Of a stretch of 25,213 nt of DNA, positions 6,328-16,053 are shown piece by piece; the stretch's first letter is position 1, and every line of letters begins with the position of its first letter. The position numbers were made by a program, and so were the translations under genes. The notes beneath the pieces were generated by a model. The model was not told the DNA's origin. It made no database searches and saw only the letters and a program-made list of their open reading frames with translations. The DNA is taken from the NCBI GenBank assembly GCA_016714975.1, contig JADKBR010000022.1, positions 1 to 25,213 on the forward strand, written 5' to 3'. This DNA is from Candidatus Dechloromonas phosphorivorans (GTDB lineage: Bacteria; Pseudomonadota; Gammaproteobacteria; Burkholderiales; Rhodocyclaceae).

Positions 6328-8208
6328 ATGGCCTTGTTTCAAATTGCCGAGCCTGGCGAGTCGGTGGCACCACACCAGCACAAACTGGCAGTCGGCATCG
6401 ATCTCGGCACGACAAATTCACTGGTGGCGACGGTACGCAGCGGCATCGCCGTGGTCATCAACGACGAACAGGGGCGGCCACTGCTGCCATCGATTGTCCG
6501 CTACCAGGTCAGCGGCGTGACCGAGGTCGGCTATGCGGCTCAGACCCGGCAGGCGGTTGACCCCAGGAATACCATCGTTTCCGTCAAGCGCTTCATGGGC
6601 CGCGGGCTGAAAGATGTCGCGCACGTCGAATCGATGCCCTACGACTTCGTCGAGGCGCCTGGCATGGTCAAGGTCCGGACAGTGGCCGGAGTCAAAAGTC
6701 CGGTCGAGATCTCGGCCGAAATTCTCAAGAGCCTGCGCGCGCGCGCCGAGCTCGCGCTGGGCGGCGAACTGGTCGGGGCGGTCATTACCGTGCCTGCGTA
6801 TTTCGACGACGCCCAGCGTCAGGCGACCAAGGATGCCGCCCGCCTTGCCGGCCTCAATGTGTTGCGCCTGCTCAACGAACCGACAGCGGCCGCCATTGCC
6901 TACGGACTGGAGAATGCTTCTGAGGGCATTTATGCAGTCTACGACCTCGGGGGTGGCACCTTCGACATTTCCATCCTCAGGTTGACCCGAGGCGTTTTCG
7001 AGGTGATGTCCACCGGCGGTGATTCGGCACTGGGTGGGGATGATTTCGACCATCGCATCTTCTGCTGGGCGATCGAGCAGGCGAGGCTGCAGCCGCTGTC
7101 GCCCGAGGATGGGCGTCTGCTGATGATGCGCTGCCGCGAAGCCAAGGAATTCCTGACCATAAACCCCGAAGCGCCGATCACCGCGCGCCTTTCGACCGGT
7201 GAAATGGTCGAACTGAAGCTGGATGTCGCGACTTTTGCCGAAATCGCCCGGACGCTGATCTCCAAGACCATACAGCCGGTCAAGAAAGCGCTGCGCGATG
7301 CCGGTTTGCGCGCGGAGGACGTCAAGGGAGTGGTCATGGTCGGCGGCGCGACGCGCATGCCCCAGGTTCAGAAGGCGGTGGGCGACTTCTTCCGCCAGGA
7401 GCCGCTGACCAATCTCGATCCCGACAAGGTCGTCGCCCTCGGCGCGGCGACCCAGGCCAACCTGCTGGTCGGCAACAAGACCGGCAAGGATGACTGGCTG
7501 CTGCTCGACGTGATTCCGCTGTCGCTCGGGCTGGAAATGATGGGCGGGCTGACCGAAAAGGTGATCCCGCGCAATTCGACGATCCCGACGGCGCGCGCCC
7601 AGGAATTCACAACGTTCAAAGATGGCCAGACGGCGATGGCGATCCACGTCGTTCAGGGCGAACGCGAACTGGTCAGCGACTGCCGTTCGCTGGCGCGCTT
7701 CGAGCTGCGCGGCATTCCACCGATGGCGGCGGGTGCGGCGCGCATCCGCGTCACCTTTCAGGTCGACGCGGATGGCCTGCTGTCGGTTGCTGCGCGCGAA
7801 CAGACGACCGGCGTCGAAGCCAGCGTCATCGTCAAGCCGTCGTATGGCCTGTCGGACGACGAAATCGCCGGCATGCTCAAGGACTCGATGGAGCACGCCA
7901 AGGAGGACGCGTTGGCGCGGGCCCTCAAGGAAGCACAGGTTGAGGCCCAGCGCATGATTGAAGCCACCGAGGCAGCGCTCCGGGACGACCGCCACCTGCT
8001 GAACGATGCTGAAGCGGCGAGGATCGTGGCGAGCATCGAGAAACTTCGCGAGACCGTGGTCGGCGACAACCGGCGCCAGATCAACCTGGCGATGGATGAT
8101 CTCGGTTTCGAGACGCAGGAATTTGCCCACCGCCGCATGAATCAGAGCGTCAATCGCGCGCTGGCCGGGCGCAAGGTCGCCGATCTGAGAATAGGAGAAG
8201 AGGCATGA
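6328..8208 (+). CDS. hscA: Fe-S assembly chaperone HscA (Hsp70 family)
   Basis: HscA uses ATP to release clusters from IscU, binding its LPPVK motif. The protein has 626 residues, normal for the family. The nucleotide domain carries GIDLGTTNSLVA near residue 23, AVYDLGGGTFDIS near 205 and VVMVGGATRMPQV near 334. The substrate domain begins after LLLDVIPLSLGLEMMGG, near residue 395. The helical lid follows and is rich in Ala, Glu and Arg. The N-terminal extension of about 20 residues before the first ATPase motif is typical of HscA and distinguishes it from DnaK. The stop overlaps the fdx start by four bases (ATGA). Confidence 0.98.
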   Translation: MALFQIAEPGESVAPHQHKLAVGIDLGTTNSLVATVRSGIAVVINDEQGRPLLPSIVRYQVSGVTEVGYAAQTRQAVDPRNTIVSVKRFMGRGLKDVAHVESMPYDFVEAPGMVKVRTVAGVKSPVEISAEILKSLRARAELALGGELVGAVITVPAYFDDAQRQATKDAARLAGLNVLRLLNEPTAAAIAYGLENASEGIYAVYDLGGGTFDISILRLTRGVFEVMSTGGDSALGGDDFDHRIFCWAIEQARLQPLSPEDGRLLMMRCREAKEFLTINPEAPITARLSTGEMVELKLDVATFAEIARTLISKTIQPVKKALRDAGLRAEDVKGVVMVGGATRMPQVQKAVGDFFRQEPLTNLDPDKVVALGAATQANLLVGNKTGKDDWLLLDVIPLSLGLEMMGGLTEKVIPRNSTIPTARAQEFTTFKDGQTAMAIHVVQGERELVSDCRSLARFELRGIPPMAAGAARIRVTFQVDADGLLSVAAREQTTGVEASVIVKPSYGLSDDEIAGMLKDSMEHAKEDALARALKEAQVEAQRMIEATEAALRDDRHLLNDAEAARIVASIEKLRETVVGDNRRQINLAMDDLGFETQEFAHRRMNQSVNRALAGRKVADLRIGEEA

Positions 8209-8549
8209 CGCAACTGGTCGTCCTGCCGCATGTCGAAAACTGCCCCGACGGCGCCGTCATCGACGCGGAAGAGGGCAAGTCCATCTGCGAGAACCTGCTG
8301 GAGAACGGCATCGAACTTGAACACGCCTGCGAGATGTCCTGTGCCTGCACGACCTGTCACGTCATCGTGCGCGAGGGCTTCAACTCGTTGGACCCGGCCG
8401 AGGAAGAGGAAGAGGACCTTCTCGACAAGGCGTGGGGCCTCGAACCGAATTCTCGTCTCGGCTGCCAGGCGCTGGTGCGGTCGACCCCGCTGGTGGTCGA
8501 AATTCCAAAGTACAGCATCAACATGGCGAAGGAGGGCCACCGCAAATGA
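8205..8549 (+). CDS. fdx: [2Fe-2S] ferredoxin of the ISC system
   Basis: Fdx gives electrons for cluster assembly on IscU/IscS. It has 114 residues. The ligands Cys42, Cys48, Cys51 (HACEMSCACTTC) and Cys87 (RLGCQAL) match the adrenodoxin-like family; Cys46 is the extra cysteine usual in this group. A glutamate run (AEEEEEDLLD, near 65–74) sits after the cluster loop, where the acidic partner-binding surface is known. AGGAG is in the last codons of hscA, eight bases before the ATG. Confidence 0.97.
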   Translation: MTQLVVLPHVENCPDGAVIDAEEGKSICENLLENGIELEHACEMSCACTTCHVIVREGFNSLDPAEEEEEDLLDKAWGLEPNSRLGCQALVRSTPLVVEIPKYSINMAKEGHRK

Positions 8550-8740
8550 AATGGACTGACATCAGCGATATCGCGATCGAATTGAGCGAAGCGCACCCGG
8601 ACAAGGATCCGCTGAAGGTCAATTTCGTCGATCTGCGCGACTGGGTGATGGCGCTGGAGGACTTCGACGACGATCCGAAGCACTGCGGCGAGAAGATTCT
8701 GGAGGCGATCCAGCAGGCCTGGATCGATGAGGTGTCATGA
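8546..8740 (+). CDS. iscX: IscX (Fe-S assembly modulator)
   Basis: This small acidic protein of 64 residues starts MKWTDISDIAIELSE. The core DPLKVNFVDLRDWV and the end AIQQAWIDE fit IscX (YfhJ). The family binds IscS in competition with CyaY and slows or tunes cluster formation depending on iron. Start and stop overlap fdx and the next gene by four bases each, so translation is tightly coupled. GGAGGG lies about 10 bases before the ATG, inside fdx. Confidence 0.96.
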   Translation: MKWTDISDIAIELSEAHPDKDPLKVNFVDLRDWVMALEDFDDDPKHCGEKILEAIQQAWIDEVS

Positions 8741-9132
8741 AGGCACGCGATCTTCCAGGGCGTGGCAGCCAGTTCAACGTGCTCGGCGGGCCGTTGCTGA
8801 CCTGCAGCGACCGGCCGCTGACCGGATTTTTCCGCGACGGTTGCTGCAACACGTCGGAGGAAGATCTTGGCAGCCACACCGTCTGTGTCGTGCTGACCGC
8901 CGAATTCCTTGAATTCTCCAAGGCGCGCGGCAACGACCTGTCGACCCCGCGCCCCGAGTTCGATTTCCCCGGCCTCGAGCCGGGCCAGCGCTGGTGCCTC
9001 TGTGCTGCGCGCTGGGTCGAAGCGTACAAGGCCGGCAAGGCGCCGCGTGTGGTACTCAATTCGACCAACCAGGGGGCGCTGGAAGTGGTACCGTTGCAGG
9101 CGCTAAAGCAATTGGCCGTCGACATGCACTGA
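8737..9132 (+). CDS. DUF2237 family protein, last gene of the isc operon
   Basis: The protein has 131 residues and matches the DUF2237 family. The landmarks are FNVLGGPLLTCS near residue 13, PLTGFFRDGCCNT near 28, DLGSHTVCVVLTAEFLEFSK near 43, GNDLSTPRPEFDFPGL near 65 and RWCLCAARW near 85. No biochemical role is established for the family. It has five cysteines: one in TCS, two in DGCCNT, one in HTVCVV and two more in WCLCAAR make six conserved-type positions in all, suggesting possible metal or redox involvement (inference only). The ATG overlaps the iscX stop by four bases, placing it in the isc transcript under IscR. No terminator with a T tract follows. Confidence 0.85.
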   Translation: MKARDLPGRGSQFNVLGGPLLTCSDRPLTGFFRDGCCNTSEEDLGSHTVCVVLTAEFLEFSKARGNDLSTPRPEFDFPGLEPGQRWCLCAARWVEAYKAGKAPRVVLNSTNQGALEVVPLQALKQLAVDMH

Positions 9133-9213
9133 GTTGGGCGGCGCGACCCACGGCGCGAATCGCCGCAACAATCAGGCGCTTGGCTACGGCTTTGACCACG
9201 GAGATTGCTGACC

Positions 9214-10209
9214 ATGAACCGTCTGATTCGTGCTGCTGCGGCGATCCTGATGTTGCAGCTTGCGGCTGCGTATTCGCAGGCAGAAGAAACCCGCTACCGC
9301 GGTCTCTGCGACGCTTCCGCCGCTGTTGCGCTCGGCCCAAAGCACTTCGTGGTTGCCGACGACGATCACCATATGCTGACGATCTACCAACGGGGGAAAC
9401 CCGAAGCCGTGACCTGTGTCGATCTGATCAAGGGAAGCGGCGAATGCTTGCGCAGTGGCAACGCCACGAAGTCGGACATCGAAGGTGCGGCGCGGATCGA
9501 CGACCGCATCTACTGGATATCCTCACACTCCGCCAACTCTGACGGCAAGTTCAAGAAAACGCGGCGGCAGTTCTTTGCCACCGACGTACTCGAGAGCGCG
9601 GCCGGACCGACGGTCAGCGCGGCGACGCTGCCGTACAGGGGCATCATCGAAGCCCTCGTCGCCGATCCGCGGTTCGCCGATCTCCGCATGGCCAGTGAGG
9701 CCGGAAAAGGCCCGGAAGAGCCGGGCGGCCTCAACATCGAAGGGCTTGCGGCGACGCCGGACAAGGAACTCCTGATCGGCTTCCGGAATCCGCTGTCCAG
9801 CAACAGGGTGGCTTCCAGACGCAAGGCGCTGCTGGTGCCCCTCAAGAACCCGGCTGATGTGCTCAACAAGGCAGCGCCGGTTTTCGGCGACCTGATCGCC
9901 ATCGATCTCGGTGGGCTCGGTATTCGCAGCATCGAACTCGTCGGTTCGCAGTTCGTGATCGTCGCCGGACCTTTTGGCCCGAAAAGCCGCGTCCAGGGCT
10001 TTGTCCTCTACACCTGGTCGGGCAAGGCGGCCGATGCGCCACGGCGGGTCAAGGGCGTCGACTTCGGCAACATGCACCCTGAGGCACTGTTCGCGACTGG
10101 CGGCAAGAACGAGATCTATGTGCTAAGCGACGATGGAGATGACTGCCCGGCAGACAAATCATTTCGTGGTATGGCGCTGACCTTGCCTGACCCGGGCAAA
10201 CGTCCATGA
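9214..10209 (+). CDS. DUF3616 family secreted protein
   Basis: The ATG at 9214 follows CGGAG at 9199–9203; a TTG three codons earlier is in frame but is poorly placed. The protein has 331 residues. The N-terminus MNRLIRAAAAILMLQLAAAY is a signal peptide likely cleaved near AAAYSQA-EE, so the product should be periplasmic. The mature part has CDASAAVALGPKHFVVADD, SDIEGAARIDDRIYWISSHS and ALVADPRF, followed by GLNIEGLAATPD and GNMHPEALF. These repeated 'IEG/HPEAL' blade-like segments suit a beta-propeller-type DUF3616 fold. The function is unknown. It lies 81 bases after the isc operon and may have its own transcription. Confidence 0.75.
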   Translation: MNRLIRAAAAILMLQLAAAYSQAEETRYRGLCDASAAVALGPKHFVVADDDHHMLTIYQRGKPEAVTCVDLIKGSGECLRSGNATKSDIEGAARIDDRIYWISSHSANSDGKFKKTRRQFFATDVLESAAGPTVSAATLPYRGIIEALVADPRFADLRMASEAGKGPEEPGGLNIEGLAATPDKELLIGFRNPLSSNRVASRRKALLVPLKNPADVLNKAAPVFGDLIAIDLGGLGIRSIELVGSQFVIVAGPFGPKSRVQGFVLYTWSGKAADAPRRVKGVDFGNMHPEALFATGGKNEIYVLSDDGDDCPADKSFRGMALTLPDPGKRP

Positions 10210-10321
10210 TCAACGCGGCCGCGCCACGCGCCTTGCCGGACAACAAGCGAATCGCACCCGGTTTCGCTGTCGACGACGGCTGTGGTAACTTTTTCTCAAG
10301 AATTGGTCAGGAGGCGCAAGA

Positions 10322-10747
10322 ATGTCAGCACTGAGCGAAAACTGCCATCACGATCGCGCAACGGTCGATGGCGAACACCGGATGCAGATCGAGCTGATCG
10401 AAGCATTGCAGGCAAGTTTGCACCACCCCACGGGGACGAGGCCTGGCCCGACTGCGCTCATGGACCAATTGCAGTCATTCTGCGCAGCGCATTTCATGTC
10501 GGAAGAATTGCTCATGCGCTTCTGCGCCTACCCGGAGCTTGACGACCACATCGCCGACCATGAGCGCACGCTGGATACGCTCGCCGGCATCGCGCTGAAC
10601 CAGCCTGGGGATCCGGCCGCCGCCGAGGCAAGACTTTCTGAAATCAAGGGATTCCTGACTGCACACATTCGCACTCGTGACCTTGCCTTCACCGAGTATT
10701 ATCGGCGCTGGTCTGAAGTTGGGAGTGCCGATCGGTTGGTGGAATAA
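10322..10747 (+). CDS. Bacteriohemerythrin (first copy)
   Basis: The protein is a single hemerythrin domain of 141 residues with a likely di-iron O2-binding site. All seven expected ligands are visible: His19 (GEHR), His57 and Glu61 (HFMSEE), His76 and His80 (HIADH), His115 and Asp120 (HIRTRD). AGGAGG at about 10309–10314 precedes the ATG at 10322. It lacks any sensor or output domain, so oxygen carriage, storage or sensing with a partner are all possible. It stands alone, convergent with the decarboxylase gene downstream. A second hemerythrin at 16613 is a diverged paralogue. Confidence 0.88.
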   Translation: MSALSENCHHDRATVDGEHRMQIELIEALQASLHHPTGTRPGPTALMDQLQSFCAAHFMSEELLMRFCAYPELDDHIADHERTLDTLAGIALNQPGDPAAAEARLSEIKGFLTAHIRTRDLAFTEYYRRWSEVGSADRLVE

Positions 10748-10896
10748 CGCAGGCCTGCCCGGACTCTTGACGCCCCTGTACTCGCCCGCAATTTTTTTGA
10801 ATTTCCTGTCGGGGAGAGGAAGGCGTGGTGCAGGTAATTGCCGCGGTCAACGGCAGACAGGGCCGGATCTTTCTGTCGGCCCCACCTGGATCTGGC

Positions 10897-11676
10897 TCAA
10901 GTGCCGGTGAAGACCGGTTTCCGCTTTTCCTTGAAGGCGAGAATCCCTTCCTTGTAGTCGTTGCTGTCGTAAACCAGGCGGCGCAGGCCCTGAATCCGTT
11001 CGAAGCCCTGCGGAGTCATCGGATGGGCGCCGGCCAGAATACGCAATTGGTCCTTCATTACGGAAATCGACAAAGGGGCATTGTGCGTGATTCCCCGTGC
11101 CATCTCGTAAGTAAACTCCTCGATTTCCGGGTTGTCGACGACGTAGTTGATCATGCCTACCTGTTCGGCACGCTGGGCGCTGACCGGTTTGGCGGTGAAA
11201 GTCATTTCCTTGACCAGGCGATAGGGCGCCGCGTTGAAGAAAGTCAGCACGCCGCTGACGTTATACGGCACCCCAAGCCTTGAGGGCGTGACGGCGAAGG
11301 TGGTGCTTGGTGAGGCAATGATCAGGTCGCAGGCGAAGATTGTTTCGCAGGCGCCGCCCCACACCGATCCTTCGATCATGGCGATCACTGGTGCAGGAAA
11401 TATCTCGATTTCGCGGATCAGTGAGCGCAGCGGGTCGTCCCAGCCCAATGGATCGCGCCCGTCCACCGGCAGTTCCCAGACATCATGGCCGGCCGACCAG
11501 ACTCTCACCCCCGGTTTGGCGCGCAGCACGACAACGCGTGCCTTGTTGCGCCGACATTCATTCAGCGCCGAAATAACCCCTTCAACCAGCTCGGTCGAAA
11601 GTGCGTTGAGTTTCTCCTTGTGATTGAGTGTGATGGTGCCGATGTGATCGTCAATTTCCAACTGAACAATGTCCAT
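10897..11676 (-). CDS. scpB: Methylmalonyl-CoA decarboxylase (crotonase family)
   Basis: This enzyme decarboxylates methylmalonyl-CoA to propionyl-CoA. The protein has 259 residues; AGGAG lies 8 bases before the ATG at 11676, and longer in-frame starts have no ribosome site. The landmarks LNALSTELVEGVISAL, SAGHDVWELPVDGRDPLGWD, IEGSVWGGACE, SRLGVPYNVSG, FERIQGLRRLVYDSNDY and FKEKRKP follow E. coli ScpB (YgfG) closely. His64, Glu111 and Tyr138 correspond to the known active-site His66, Glu113 and Tyr140. No mutase (ScpA), ArgK-type GTPase or CoA transferase gene is adjacent, so the pathway partners are not in this window. A general enoyl-CoA hydratase role is less likely because the GRDPL and VPYN motifs are specific. 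Confidence 0.88.
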   Translation of the reverse strand: MDIVQLEIDDHIGTITLNHKEKLNALSTELVEGVISALNECRRNKARVVVLRAKPGVRVWSAGHDVWELPVDGRDPLGWDDPLRSLIREIEIFPAPVIAMIEGSVWGGACETIFACDLIIASPSTTFAVTPSRLGVPYNVSGVLTFFNAAPYRLVKEMTFTAKPVSAQRAEQVGMINYVVDNPEIEEFTYEMARGITHNAPLSISVMKDQLRILAGAHPMTPQGFERIQGLRRLVYDSNDYKEGILAFKEKRKPVFTGT

Positions 11677-12013
11677 GTTTCTTCTCCTGGGCCTGCGGTA
11701 AATGAGTGTGCCGTTGCGGTGGTTTGTGATCCCGCAATGGACACCGCCGCACGAACCATATAGCCGGATGGTGAGATGCATGAATAACGGATTCTACGTA
11801 CCCGTTGCCTTAACGGAATCCCGGCGTCGCAAGCGGGGCAGAACTGACATCGACAGCGGAACCGTGCCGGCCGATACCGCCCCATCGCAGCGGGCGATTC
11901 TGGCTGACCGGCTGGTCGAAAAGTGGTCGCCCTTGCGCTCGCCGCCACACCGGGTACCCCCCAAGCCTCGGTTATAATGCCTGCCTCTCCGCTTCACCCG
12001 AAATCAACTCTCC
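11677..12013. other. Intergenic region between scpB and purL
   Basis: About 340 bases separate the two divergent genes. Apart from the purL -10 box and the scpB ribosome site I see no supported gene. Openings on both strands lack ribosome sites and recognisable motifs. It probably holds both promoters. Confidence 0.5.
11973..11978 (+). promoter_or_regulatory. -10 box of purL
   Basis: A perfect TATAAT at 11973–11978 stands 35 bases before the purL ATG. No good -35 hexamer is found at 16–18 bases. No PurR-like operator was recognised. Confidence 0.5.
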
Positions 12014-15000
12014 ATGGCTGACATTCTTTGCCTCAAGGGCGACGTCGCTTTTTCAAGCTTCCGCCTGCAACGCCTGCAAGCTCGCCTGGTAGCGGCGGTG
12101 TCGGATATCGAATCGCTGGTGGCCAATTCCTGGCACGTGGTCGCCCAGAAACGCCCACTGACTGCTGGCGAGCGCGCCAGGTTGGCGATCCTGCTGGAGG
12201 AGAAGGCGGCCGCCGCTGAAGCCGGCCAATTGTTCGTGGTGGCGCCGCGCATTGGTACCATTTCGCCGTGGTCCTCGAAGGCGACCGACATTGCCTGGAA
12301 CTGCGATCTGGCCGCCATTGAACGCATCGAGCGCGTGATTGCCTTCAATGTGCTTGTCAAAGGTGGCCGTACACTGAATGCCGACGAGAAGGAAGCTGTC
12401 GCCGGCGTACTGCATGACCGCATGACGGAATCAGTGCTGCCCGGTTTCGCCGCTACCGGCGAACTGTTCCGTCACTTCGCTCCGAAGCCGCTGGCTACGG
12501 TCGACGTGCTGCAGGGTGGCAAAACGGCACTGGTCGAGGCCAACGGCGCGCTCGGCCTGGCGCTGTCGGATGACGAAGTGGACTACCTGCTGGACATCTT
12601 CATCAGAGCCGGACGCAACCCGACCGACGTCGAACTGATGATGTTCGCCCAGGCCAATTCCGAGCATTGCCGCCACAAGATCTTCAACGCCTCGTGGGTT
12701 ATCGACGGCGAGAAGAAGGACAAGACGCTGTTCGGCATGATCCGCGAAACCCATGCGGCCAATCCGCAAGGTACGGTGATGGCCTACGCCGACAATGCTT
12801 CGATCATCGAAGGGGCGACCATCCCGCGCTTCTACCCGGATGCCGACCGCGGCTATTCCTACAAGGAAGAGCTGACCCACATCCTGACCAAGGTCGAGAC
12901 GCACAACCACCCGACGGCCATTTCCCCGTTCCCCGGTGCCTCCACCGGTTCCGGCGGCGAAATCCGCGACGAAGGCGCGACCGGCAAGGGTTCCAAGCCG
13001 AAGGCCGGGCTCTGTGGCTTCTCGGTCTCCAACCTGAATCTGCCGGATGCGCCGCAGCCTTGGGAAAAAGCCTACGGCCGCCCGTCACGCATCGCCTCGG
13101 CGCTCGACATCATGCTCGAAGGCCCGATTGGCGCGGCGGCTTTCAACAACGAATTCGGCCGCCCGAACCTGACTGGCTACTTCCGTACCTATGAGCAGGA
13201 CGTTCAAGGCACGGTACGTGGCTACCACAAGCCGATCATGATTGCCGGTGGCCTCGGTTCGATTCAGGCTGAACAATCGTTCAAGGAAGAAACCTTCCCG
13301 GTCGGCACGAAGTTCGTGCAACTGGGTGGCCCCGGCATGCTGATCGGTCTGGGCGGCGGCGCTGCCTCGTCGATGACCGCCGGTTCGAACGCCGAAGACC
13401 TCGACTTCGCCTCGGTCCAGCGTGGCAACCCCGAGATTCAGCGGCGTGCGCAGGAAGTCATCGACCGTTGCTGGCACTAGGACGCCCGAAAGGCGACGGG
13501 CAGGAGGCGGGCGACGGGAATCCGATCCTGTCGGTGCATGACGTCGGTGCCGGTGGTGTCTCCAACGCCCTGCCGGAGCTGGCTCACTCGGGTGGCGTCG
13601 GCGCCATTTTCGATCTGCGCAAGGTGCCGACCGAAGAGCCGGGCATGTCGCCGGCCGAAATCTGGTCCAACGAATCGCAGGAACGTTACGTCCTGGCCAT
13701 TCCGCCGAACCGCATCGCCGAATTCAAGGCCATGTGCGAGCGCGAGCGCTGCCCGTTTGCCGTGGTCGGCGAAGCGACCGGTGACGGTCACCTGACCGTC
13801 ACCGACGCGCATTTCGGCGTCAATCCGGTCGACATGGAAATGGAAGCGCTGCTCGGCAAGCCGCCGCGCATGACCCGCGACGTGACGCACCAGCCGGAAA
13901 CCTTCGTGTCCTTCGACGCCACCGCCATAGAACTCAAGGACGCGGCCTACCGCCTGATGCGTCTGCCGACCATCGCCGACAAGACCTTCCTGATCTCGAT
14001 CGGCGACCGCTCGGTCGGCGGCATGACCGCCCGCGACCAGATGGTCGGTCCGTGGCAGGTGCCGGTGGCCGATGTCGCCGTCACCACGATGGGTTATCAG
14101 GGCTATTTGGGCGAAGCCTTCGCCATGGGCGAGCGTACGCCGCTTGCCGTGTTCGATGCCCCGGCTTCCGGCCGCATGGCCATCGGCGAAGCGCTGACCA
14201 ACCTGGCCGCTGCAGATATTGGCGAACTCGGCAAGGTCAAGCTCTCGGCCAACTGGATGGCGCCCTGCGGCGTGCCGGGCGAGGATGCCCGTTTGTTCGA
14301 CACCGTCGAAGCTGTCTCCGACCTGTGCAAGGCGATTGGCGTCTCGATCCCGGTCGGCAAGGATTCGCTGTCGATGCGCACCGCCTGGGAGGAGGGCGGC
14401 GAGAAGAAACAGGTCGTTTCGCCGTTGTCGCTGGTGGTGACCTCGTTTGCTGCGGTCGACGACGTGCGCAAGACCAAAACGCCGCAACTGGACGTCGACC
14501 AGGGCGAAACCGAACTACTGCTGCTCGACCTCGGCAAGAACCGCCTCGGTGGCTCGGCGCTGGCCCAGGTGTACAACGCGACCGGCAACGATGCGCCGGA
14601 CGTCGATGAACCGGCCCAGTTGATAGGCCTGTTCGACGCCGTGCAGAAGCTGAACCGTGAAGGCATGTTGCTCGCCTACCACGACCGTTCCGATGGCGGC
14701 CTGTTCGTTGCTGCCTGCGAAATGGCCTTCGCGACCCGTCGCGGCGTGTCGCTCGATCTCGACGGCATCTGCTACGACGTCGGTACCGGTGATGTCGATG
14801 GATCGGAAAAGCGTCCGGACCTGCTGGCTGGTCGTGATTTCGAGAATATCGTCCGCGCCCTGTTCAACGAAGAACTTGGCGCCCTGATCCAGATCCGCCG
14901 TGCCGACCGCGAAAAGGTCACACCCATCCTGCGCGCCTGTGGCGTGCCGTACCATTTCGTCGGTACGCTCAACGAATGGGACGAAATCCGCGTCACCCGC

Positions 15001-15972
15001 AACGCCAGGCGCGTGCTGCGCGAAAAGCGCGTCGACCTCCAGCGCGCCTGGTCAGAGACCAGCTACCAGATGCAGGCCATGCGTGACGACCCTGACTGCG
15101 CCAAGCAGGAATTCGACCGCATCCTCGACGTCGCCGATCCCGGCCTGACGCCGAAGCTGACTTTCGACCCGCAGGAAGATTTCACCAAAGTCTATCAGGA
15201 CATCAGTGGCCGTCCGCGCGTTGCCATCCTGCGCGAGCAGGGCGTCAACAGCCATTACGAAATGGCTGCCGCCTTCGACAAGGCCGGCTTTGCCGCGGTC
15301 GACGTCCATATGAGCGACATTTTGAGTGGTCGCGTCAGCCTCAAGGATTTCAAGGGTCTGGTCGCCTGTGGCGGCTTCTCCTACGGCGACGTGCTCGGCG
15401 CCGGCCTCGGGTGGGCGCGGACCATCCTGATGCACGACGGCTGCCGCGACGAGTTCGCCGCCTTCTTCAATCGTCCGGACACCTTCGCCCTGGGCGTCTG
15501 CAACGGCTGCCAGATGATGAGCGCACTGAAGTCCATCATCCCCGGCGCCGAACACTGGCCAGCTTTCCGTCGCAACCAGGTCGAACAGTTCGAAGCCCGC
15601 TTCGTGATGACCGAAGTGCTCGATTCGCCGTCTATCTTCTTCGCCGGCATGGCAGGCTCACAAGTGCCCATCGTCGTTTCGCACGGCGAGGGCAGGGCGG
15701 TGTTCGACGATGCCGACGATCAGGCCAAGGTGCTGTCGGCCGTCCGCTACGTCGACAACAAGGGCGAGGCGACCGAAGCCTATCCCTACAACCCGAACGG
15801 CTCGCCGGGCGGCCTGACGGCGGTAACCACGGCTGATGGCCGCTTCACGATCATGATGCCGCACCCGGAGCGCGTCTTCCGCACCGTGCAGATGTCCTGG
15901 CACCCGGAAAACTGGGGCGAGGATTCGCCGTGGATGCGCATGTTCGGCAACGCGCGGCGCTGGGTGGGCTAA
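12014..15972 (+). CDS. purL: Phosphoribosylformylglycinamidine synthase (frameshift near 13474)
   Basis: PurL converts FGAR and glutamine to FGAM in purine synthesis. The first frame covers residues 1–487 (MADILCLKGDVAFSSFRLQR to QEVIDRCW). The second covers the rest from ALGRPKGDGQ; one missing G in a GG run near 13474 explains the break. The corrected length of about 1319 residues suits the large single-chain proteobacterial type. The N-terminal domain is followed by the first FGAM synthase half (QANSEHCRHKIFNASW, VETHNHPTAISPFPGASTG), the second half with NPILSVHDVGAGGVSN, and a C-terminal class I glutaminase. There the nucleophile is in LGVCNGCQMM (near residue 1162) and the His/Glu pair in MMPHPERVF (near 1283). 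An extra stretch PKGDGQEAGDG sits between RCWALG and NPIL, where relatives usually have a shorter link. The gene seems to be a single-gene unit. Confidence 0.95.
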
Positions 15973-16053
15973 GCTCCCGGCGAATTGCCATGGTTGGCTG
16001 GGCCACCTTGGTCGCTTTGAAAACCGGCAAGACTGATCACTGCCGCGATTGAG

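Noticed and set aside
9138..9166. GCGGCG/CGCCGC inverted repeat after the DUF2237 gene as an isc operon terminator
   Set aside because: The loop is 17 bases long and no T tract follows, so it is not supported as an intrinsic terminator.
10860..10882. GGGCCG/CGGCCC inverted repeat between the first hemerythrin and scpB
   Set aside because: It has only a 6-base stem and no T run on either side. It may be chance in GC-rich DNA.
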